A stretch of DNA of 64,000 bases, taken from NCBI GenBank assembly GCA_944320725.1, contig CALUIM010000005.1, positions 1 to 64,000 of the forward strand, read 5' to 3'. The notes under the pieces were generated by a model that was given only the letters and a program-made list of their open reading frames with translations, was not told where the DNA came from and did not search any database. Made by a program: the position numbers and the translations under genes. This DNA comes from an uncultured Coriobacteriaceae bacterium (lineage in GTDB: Bacteria; Actinomycetota; Coriobacteriia; Coriobacteriales; Coriobacteriaceae). Shown here one piece after another: positions 59,701 through 64,000 of the stretch; position 1 is the stretch's first letter; each line of letters opens with the position of its first letter.

Positions 59701-61103
59701 TCATCGGTCTCGATAGTGCCCACGACCTCGTGCGTGGTGTTGGAGATGATCTCGAAGGCCACCCCTTCGCCGGGTGTCTGCAGACCCGAATCTTCGTCGC
59801 CGGTATCGATGTATTTCGTGATGTCGAGATCGAACGCACAGATGTGCTCATCAATCGCCGCTTCAACCTCAACGACACCTGCGTCGTTCATAGCGCCGGC
59901 CTGTGCGGTGCCGGTGATCTGCGTATCCGAGAGGCGGTAGCCTGCGGGCGCGGCAGCCTCGGTGATGGTATAGGGGCCAAGCGGAATACTCCCATCTTCA
60001 GGGTTGCCAAAGAACGCCTGACCCGCCTCGTTCGTGGTGGCGAGATGACTCGTGCCGTTGGCGTCAACGAGTTTGAACTCTGCACCGGCGAGCGAGGCGC
60101 CCCGCTGGGCTTCGGTTCCGCTTGCACTGTCTCGTTTCTGCAGGGTAACGCGTACCGTGCCCGGTTGGTCGTGGAGCGAGATGCTCGCTCCGCTGCCCGA
60201 ATTGAATGCGATGTGATCCGGGTTGCGCACGAACCCTTTCGGCGCGGTGATCTCGATTGCATAGTAGTTTTCATTGGGTGCGAGTTCGAGTGAGGCCGCG
60301 CCGCCTGCATCGGTGGTGATGGTGTCCACGAGGCTGTCGTTGCTTGCCAGGTGAATCTCGTATACGGCCCCTTCGAGCGAGTAGGCGCTGTTGCCGTTGC
60401 TCAGTTCGGCCTGCATCGAGGTCTTGGTGAAGTTCACGCGCACCGACGGACAGTAGATGACATAGAGCATGTTCTGCCGGTTGTTGCCAGCAGCCGAGAC
60501 GACATAGGTGTATCGCCGCGCGGTGTTGGTTGGTGCTGTGAGCGTGCCTGCGCGCGCACCGTCAAAGAGATAGCGCGCCGCGGCGATGCAGCGGTCCTTG
60601 CTCTCGGTCCCGCCCCAGTAGCCGTGGGCATGGGCGCCCTCATAGTTGATGTAGCTGTAGTTTCCGTCGCGGTCGCAGGTGCCGTTGAGCATGTAGATGG
60701 CAATCTGCGTGGCTGCGCGCGCCTCGTCGTCGCTCAAGACGACGCCTCCGATGGTCGTGTTGTTGGGGTAGCCATGGTAGGTCACAACGGCGTAGTCGTC
60801 GTTCACCCAGCTCCATCCACGGTTGTAGAGCGTAAAGCCCGCGCCCACGGTGGACGGCCCCACTGACTCTGCGTTCAGGCAGTACGCAACGGTTCCATCT
60901 TGCGCCTCATACTTACCCAGGTTGGCGTAAGGCCCCAGATTTCTCGTGGCAGTACGGAACCCCATAGGTTCCCAGCCATCTTCGGCATATGCCTGCCGCG
61001 GTGTGCAGCCCGAGAGCGCGCCGAGCACGCTTGATGCGACGAGCACAACCGACATGGCGAGCGCGATGACTCTCTGGACCTTCTTGATGCGATGATGTGA
61101 CAC
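56739..61103 (-). CDS. thioester-domain, Cna-B repeat surface adhesin
   Basis: A 1454-residue secreted protein. Signal peptide at 1-41 (a VLGALSGC stretch precedes the predicted end). Residues 50-190 look like a thioester domain: the Cys in VAYCLNAE and Gln in ATQIAIYML would form the covalent link, as in streptococcal thioester adhesins. Then come about seven Cna-B/SpaA domains, each with a Lys-start (INFTKT, VTLQKRD, LDITKYI, IQIVKTDA, ATITKA, LIVDKNI, IDLSKRDI) and an E-box (YTITEAAAPAGY, YYIREVEA, YAFQETKPPAGH, YGLRETAAPAGY, YTLVETMTPHGY). It ends LDQTGRDS, a hydrophobic segment and a basic tail. LDQTG is an unusual LPXTG variant. GGAGG precedes the start. Confidence 0.88.
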   Translation of the reverse strand: MSHHRIKKVQRVIALAMSVVLVASSVLGALSGCTPRQAYAEDGWEPMGFRTATRNLGPYANLGKYEAQDGTVAYCLNAESVGPSTVGAGFTLYNRGWSWVNDDYAVVTYHGYPNNTTIGGVVLSDDEARAATQIAIYMLNGTCDRDGNYSYINYEGAHAHGYWGGTESKDRCIAAARYLFDGARAGTLTAPTNTARRYTYVVSAAGNNRQNMLYVIYCPSVRVNFTKTSMQAELSNGNSAYSLEGAVYEIHLASNDSLVDTITTDAGGAASLELAPNENYYAIEITAPKGFVRNPDHIAFNSGSGASISLHDQPGTVRVTLQKRDSASGTEAQRGASLAGAEFKLVDANGTSHLATTNEAGQAFFGNPEDGSIPLGPYTITEAAAPAGYRLSDTQITGTAQAGAMNDAGVVEVEAAIDEHICAFDLDITKYIDTGDEDSGLQTPGEGVAFEIISNTTHEVVGTIETDEDGVATTAGLWFGTGERAEGINGALPWDAAGYTVREVAESAPPGYLPAPSWSIDADDIADGVTLHYIVDNDLLQSRIQIVKTDAATQETVPLAGFTFQLLDQDKQPITQEVWHPEHQELQEFTTDENGTVTLPEPLGVGTYYIREVEAAQPYITRGDDIEVVIEDRDDLPPVTVVTVANEAATGRATITKACGDEDACTTSLAGAEFDVVAIDDVVSPTGTTQAVAGEVVDHVVIGEDGSATTTDLPLGTGSAVYAFQETKPPAGHVIDNEPHEFTVTYEDDETPVVNVSVTVENTPTELIVDKNILGSDAPLANATFEIWNTEDEVVVQADEDAAGVAIRADDAAEMTLTQEVDEALVCAALPAGWSATLVAGHEHHALTDAACAVEPGSYTLEVVDANGSTVEMEDDGAVELKAGMSYTVACDEGLLAEHDVRIDTAAIACAQQTLTYDEQRGAFVATDVAPGRWLVTIDGTACGTCEVRAGDVWYGTVVGGTLTASGYLLKPGAESTRRITDDDGIIRIDHIVSGSYGLRETAAPAGYLVDGKTHRFTVDAHGTIEGLPSLTVEVDDDYTKIDLSKRDITNEDEIPGAHMALLDHEGTVLTTWVSGEEDKRIDALAPGDYTLVETMTPHGYDVATAVDFTVHATGEVQRVVMYDEPIEISGELDKRQEICDPVHPDTNANGDGANKADVAVSDEGTYHYSVDMRNTSSTWVDEFTVTDTIDGAAAGLVELDSITTPAAYEDYDGLLNVWFSTNETDGAYRDPSGANATLGDGHENPWLTHESTTDKLGDDGRAVSYDGWRLWAQGIDATTPTTLDVADLDLSDTEVICAVRLEYGRVEAGFTSRMDDWDRLNLKDEHDDVNDIVAYAAGREHEEEAVELAPLLLTLHATDAYQEGTSLENQAQVDLFRNGGTTEEGERLEDHDHDRVVQTPAPTSAPQLDQTGRDSLVPALVVAGAGGAGIAGVLWQRSTRPRIHPHRSRRRHA

Positions 61104-61148
61104 AGATCCTCCTTTCCCCGAGGGGAGAGGAGCGTAACCCGGGCATCT

Positions 61149-61188
61149 TTACAAGTTGTAAGCGTTGTCTTACAGATGTGTCGCGACA
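61149..61188 (-). promoter_or_regulatory. palindromic sites upstream of the thioester adhesin
   Basis: TTACAAGTTGTAA (61149-61161) is a perfect odd palindrome, TGTAAG/CTTACA (61157-61162 with 61169-61174) an imperfect dyad, and TGTCGCGACA (61179-61188) a perfect ten-base palindrome. They lie 46-85 bp upstream of the adhesin start. Likely operator sites. The rest of 61104-61359 shows no gene. Confidence 0.45.
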
Positions 61189-61359
61189 ATCTAACAACGG
61201 AAGGAGCCTTTTCTATCCATGCAGGTGAACCATGGCGTTCAGGCGGCGCGATACGCCAGCGCCGTGCCTCGTGCCGCGCGAACAACACGAAGTCAACAGG
61301 ATTTGTTGGGCGCGCCTCCACCTCGCGCGCACCCACTTCTCAGAAAAATAAAAAATGTG

Positions 61360-61389
61360 TTGACTTGGCCTGCAGACGCGGGTTATTAT
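61360..61389 (+). promoter_or_regulatory. promoter of tRNA-Ile
   Basis: TTGACT (61360-61365) and TATTAT (61384-61389), 18 bp apart, 13 bp before the mature tRNA. Confidence 0.75.
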
Positions 61390-61402
61390 TTCCGAGTGCG
61401 AT

Positions 61403-61479
61403 GGACCTGTAGCTCAGTTGGTTAGAGCGTCCGGCTGATAACCGGGAGGTCACAAGTTCGAATCTTGTCAGGTCCACCA
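61403..61479 (+). tRNA. tRNA-Ile (anticodon GAT)
   Basis: Acceptor GGACCTG/CAGGTCC, anticodon stem CCGG/CCGG around CTGATAA, T-arm ACAAGTTCGAATCTTGT, encoded CCA. It is not in an rRNA operon. Confidence 0.95.
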
Positions 61480-61491
61480 TTCTTTCGCAAT

Positions 61492-61530
61492 AAACACCCC
61501 AGCGAGAGCCGAGTCGCCGCTGGGGTGTTT
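61492..61530 (+). terminator. terminator-like hairpin between tRNA-Ile and tRNA-Ala
   Basis: AAACACCCCAGCG (61492-61504) and CGCTGGGGTGTTT (61518-61530) pair over 13 bases, with a T-run at the end of the right arm. tRNA-Ala starts only 11 bases later. Confidence 0.7.
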
Positions 61531-61541
61531 ATTCCTACAGT

Positions 61542-61617
61542 GGGGGTTTAGCTCAGCTGGGAGAGCGCGGGCTTTGCAAGCCTGAGGTCAGGGGTTCGAT
61601 CCCCCTAACCTCCACCA
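61542..61617 (+). tRNA. tRNA-Ala (anticodon TGC)
   Basis: Acceptor GGGGGTT/AACCTCC with one G-T pair, D-arm AGCTCAGCTGGGAGAGC, anticodon loop TTTGCAA, T-arm AGGGGTTCGATCCCCCT, encoded CCA. Confidence 0.95.
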
Positions 61618-61627
61618 TCGAATCCTC

Positions 61628-61653
61628 GAGCCTCGTGTATACGGGGCTCTTTT
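61628..61653 (+). terminator. terminator of tRNA-Ala
   Basis: GAGCC-CGT pairs with ACG-GGCTC (61628-61649), followed by TTTT. It is also convergent with the RpiR-type gene. Confidence 0.7.
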
Positions 61654-61691
61654 CATATGAAGCGGGCGCGCTTGAGCGACGATCCTCCGCG

Positions 61692-62567
61692 CTACATGGA
61701 ATAGTGCCCGAGCTCGATGAAGGTGCGCTTGGATTCGGTCACGCTGGCACGCGTCACATCGAGATGACGCAGTGCGAGCGAGGTAAAGAGCACGTCTACG
61801 ATGAGCATCTGCACAATGAGGCCGGTCTGACTTGCCAGGCGCAGTTTGCTTTCCACGCACGAGGTGAGCAAAAGGCACGTTGCCTTTTTGGCGATGCCGC
61901 CCATGCCGCGCTGCGTGATGAGGATCACATCGCAGCCGCGCTTCCGAGCGATATTGATGAGCTGCTCGTTTTCGATTGAGCGACCGAGCACGGTGAAGCA
62001 TACCAGCACGTCGCCCGGTTTGATGTTGAGGATGGCCTCCAGCTGGAGGTGGAAGTCCTCGTAGTACACCGTGGGGATGTCGAGGCGCATGAGCTTGATG
62101 GAAAACGCCCGCGCAACCGTGCCCGACGCGCCGAGGCCTGCAAGATATAGCTTATGGCCCGAGGTATATGCCGTATCGATGATATCGACCGCGTGCTCGA
62201 GTTCTTTGTGGTCGAGCACGTTGCCGGTGCTTTCAAGCGAGCTGATGGTATAGGCGGTGAGCTTGTTGGCGACTGCGGCAGGGGTATCGTCGGGGCGGAT
62301 ATCGGCCAGATCGAGCCCTGCATGCTCGCGTACGGCATTTGCCGCCGAAAGCGAGATCTTGAAGTCGCGGTACCCGGTTGCACCCATCGTACGTGCAAAG
62401 CGCACGATGGTCGCCTCGCTCACGTTGCAGGCGTTAGCGAGCTCCTCGGTCGACATCGAGGGTACCTCATAGCGGTGCTCGAGGATGTAGGAGCCGATGG
62501 TGTGATAGGCGCCGGAAAGGGTGGGCAGCGACCCTTCGATCATCGAGATGACGTTCTGCTTACCCAC
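61692..62567 (-). CDS. RpiR/MurR-family transcriptional regulator
   Basis: A 291-residue protein. The N-terminal helix-turn-helix (residues 35-62: MSTEELANACNVSEATIVRFAR) is typical of RpiR. The C-terminal SIS domain (residues 125-260: YLAGLGASGTVARAFSIKL, VCFTVLGRSIENEQL, VILITQR) binds a phosphorylated sugar effector. GTG start behind AGAGGGG. It is divergent from the Gfo/Idh/MocA oxidoreductase, which is its probable target. Which sugar phosphate it senses is unknown. Confidence 0.92.
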   Translation of the reverse strand: MGKQNVISMIEGSLPTLSGAYHTIGSYILEHRYEVPSMSTEELANACNVSEATIVRFARTMGATGYRDFKISLSAANAVREHAGLDLADIRPDDTPAAVANKLTAYTISSLESTGNVLDHKELEHAVDIIDTAYTSGHKLYLAGLGASGTVARAFSIKLMRLDIPTVYYEDFHLQLEAILNIKPGDVLVCFTVLGRSIENEQLINIARKRGCDVILITQRGMGGIAKKATCLLLTSCVESKLRLASQTGLIVQMLIVDVLFTSLALRHLDVTRASVTESKRTFIELGHYSM

Positions 62568-62774
62568 GTGAACCCCTCTCTCATGGTAGGGCAGTCCCTA
62601 TAAGTTTACGTGGTTTATTGCGACTTCGCGCCCCTCAATTCCCCTAAAGATTGCCTCGTGTCATATGTCCGTACATTTCACCAGCTACATGGGGGTACCG
62701 TGTGCCGCCCCGACCGCTCACCGGGCAAAATCTCTCCCGACATACCGTTCACGGCGCTAAAAATCTCGTTCACG

Positions 62775-62814
62775 GAAATTTTGTTACATAGAAATAGCCC
62801 AATACGAAACTTTC
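62775..62814. promoter_or_regulatory. two GAAA-N-TTT half-palindromes in the divergent spacer
   Basis: GAAATTTTG (62775-62783) and GAAACTTTC (62806-62814) are 31 bp apart (about three helical turns) and lie over a possible -35/-10 pair (TTGTTA 62781-62786, TACGAA 62803-62808). They are candidate binding sites for the RpiR-type regulator. No other feature is seen in 62568-62867. Confidence 0.35.
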
Positions 62815-62867
62815 CTACAAGTGTGTTTATTATGGAAGAACGTTCAAACTAGAGGAAGGGAGTTCGT

Positions 62868-63890
62868 GTGAACGACAAGCTGAAGATCGCCGTTGTCGGA
62901 GCCGGCATCTACGGTAGGAACCACCTCAACGGATACACCTGGAACCCGCGCTCTGAGCTTGTGGCTGTCTGCGATCTTTCCGAGAAGATCCGCCAGCAGG
63001 TCGAGGCCGAGTATGGCGTCAAGGCGTATGCCGATCTTGACGAGCTACTCACCACCGAAGACGTCGACGCCGTCTCCGTGGCCACCCCCGATCCCTATCA
63101 CAAGGACCCCGTGCTGACCGCCATCAAGCATGGCAAGGACGTGCTGGTCGAGAAGCCGCTTGCCACCACGTCGGCCGATGCGCATGAGATCATCGACGCC
63201 GCCGAGAAGGCCGGCGTGCGCGTGATGGTCGACTATCACAAGCGCTGGGATCCTGCATCGATCGCCGTGAAGAACAAGCTCGCCGAGGAGGGCACCGGCG
63301 CTCCGCTGCGCGGCTACATGCGCATGGACGATATCATCGACGTTCCCACGAACTGGCTTAACTGGGCGCACGCTTCCAGCCCCGTGCACTTCCTGGGTAC
63401 CCATTGCTACGACCTCATTCGCTGGTATATGGGCTGCGAGGTCACCGAGGTCTATGCGCGCGGCCACAAGGGCCTGCTCCAGTCCATGGGCGTTGACACC
63501 TACGACACCGTGACCGCGATGCTCCAGTTTGAGAACGGCTGCACGTGGACGGTCGAGAACTCCTGGATCGTTCCGAACGGCTTTGCCAAGGCGGACGACT
63601 CCTGCACGCACATCATGTGCGAGAATGCGCTCATCCGCGTCGATTCCCAGCGCCGTGGCGTCGAGTTCTTCGACAGCCAGAAGGGCTACACCCCCAATAT
63701 CTGCTTCATGCAGGACAACGGCGGTCGTCTCGCGGGCTTCGGCATCGATCCTATGCGCGACTTCGTCGACTGCATCCAGACGGGCAAGCCGTTCCTCGCC
63801 GGCCTCACCGACGGCCTCCATGCCGAGCTCATCGCCGAGGCCGTTACCAAGAGCGTCGAGACGCACGAGGCCGTGAAGCTCGAGTACTAA
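62868..63890 (+). CDS. Gfo/Idh/MocA-family NAD(P)-dependent oxidoreductase
   Basis: A 340-residue dehydrogenase. The N-terminal Rossmann domain has VVGAGIYGRNHL and DVDAVSVATPDPYHKD, and VEKPLA contains the family catalytic Lys. The C-terminal domain has GTHCYDLIRWYMG with the conserved Asp. The family oxidises or epimerises sugars, inositol and nucleotide sugars. GTG start behind AAGGGAG. The divergent RpiR regulator suggests sugar or amino-sugar catabolism. Downstream genes lie beyond the window. Confidence 0.88.
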   Translation: MNDKLKIAVVGAGIYGRNHLNGYTWNPRSELVAVCDLSEKIRQQVEAEYGVKAYADLDELLTTEDVDAVSVATPDPYHKDPVLTAIKHGKDVLVEKPLATTSADAHEIIDAAEKAGVRVMVDYHKRWDPASIAVKNKLAEEGTGAPLRGYMRMDDIIDVPTNWLNWAHASSPVHFLGTHCYDLIRWYMGCEVTEVYARGHKGLLQSMGVDTYDTVTAMLQFENGCTWTVENSWIVPNGFAKADDSCTHIMCENALIRVDSQRRGVEFFDSQKGYTPNICFMQDNGGRLAGFGIDPMRDFVDCIQTGKPFLAGLTDGLHAELIAEAVTKSVETHEAVKLEY

Positions 63891-63908
63891 GCACGTCGTT
63901 CGGCGTTT

Positions 63909-63979
63909 CGGGAAGGCGGGCGCCAAACCGGCGGTACCGTCCCCCAACCGACCGCTTTGTAACGTCGGCCGCCTTCCCG
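63909..63979 (+). other. 11-bp inverted repeat after the oxidoreductase
   Basis: CGGGAAGGCGG (63909-63919) is the exact reverse complement of 63969-63979, with a 49-base loop. No T-run follows, so a terminator is doubtful. The last 20 bases of the window show nothing. Confidence 0.4.
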
Positions 63980-64000
63980 CGTACCACGTCAAACGACACG

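Noticed and set aside
61403-61617. tRNA-Ile/tRNA-Ala pair as the spacer of an rRNA operon
   Set aside because: No 16S or 23S sequence on either side; adhesin and RpiR genes flank the pair.
63909-63979. Terminator after the oxidoreductase gene
   Set aside because: The inverted repeat has a 49-base loop and no T-run, so I kept it only as an unexplained repeat.

Overview
The window carries the chromosomal replication-origin region of a moderately GC-rich, single-membrane (Gram-positive) bacterium. The gene order rpmH / dnaA-dnaN-recF-DUF721(dciA)-gyrB-gyrA, the parS-parA-parB cluster, a paired WYL-regulator operon, LPXTG surface proteins and a class-B-type sortase point to Actinomycetota. The long adhesins and the overall protein style fit class Coriobacteriia, with a Collinsella-like gut or oral commensal as my best guess. 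That genus assignment is inference from remembered families, not a search result.

Layout. 1-7.7 kb holds carB (partial) and carA with a candidate PyrR-binding hairpin and a 174-bp inverted-repeat element between the two genes, then a pyridoxamine kinase, a single-pass membrane protein, an ABC exporter and a NUDIX hydrolase. 7.8-19.1 kb is a surface-protein locus: a small winged-helix gene, a giant vWA/pilin-repeat LPVTG adhesin whose signal-peptide reading frame is broken at a run of ten C (G on the coding strand), and a second LPTTG beta-helix protein. Both adhesin genes carry the same bipartite upstream element. 19.1-24.2 kb encodes purD, a DegV protein, purA and dnaB. 24.2-30.1 kb holds an AT-rich spacer with DnaA-box-like sites, then parB/parA with three perfect parS sites, rsmG, jag, yidC, yidD, rnpA and rpmH, nearly all on the minus strand. 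At about 30.0 kb transcription polarity flips: a GHKL-ATPase/winged-helix gene, dnaA, dnaN, recF, dciA, gyrB and gyrA run on the plus strand. This flip, AT-rich DNA and DnaA boxes place the origin near 29.9-30.1 kb, possibly with accessory sites in the spacer at 24.2-24.7 kb and inside the GHKL gene.

41-50 kb holds a bifunctional-nuclease gene, tRNA-Gly(CCC), the rpsF-ssb-rpsR-DUF2232-rplI operon with a canonical promoter, rlmN, ddl and a DinG-like helicase fused to a DEDD exonuclease. 50-56 kb carries a pafBC-like WYL pair and an odd M28-peptidase-like membrane protein interrupted by about 780 acidic, low-complexity residues. 56-61.1 kb is a second surface locus: a sortase overlapping a thioester-domain/Cna-B adhesin with an LDQTG sorting motif. 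The window ends with tRNA-Ile(GAT), tRNA-Ala(TGC), and an RpiR-family regulator divergent from a Gfo/Idh/MocA oxidoreductase.

The most interesting observation is the poly-G/C tract in the signal peptide of the 2.4-kDa-residue-scale adhesin (about 2480 residues). As written the gene is out of frame by one base; a tract of nine would restore a perfect signal peptide behind a strong Shine-Dalgarno. This is the expected signature of phase variation by slipped-strand mispairing, although an assembly error in the homopolymer cannot be excluded from sequence alone.
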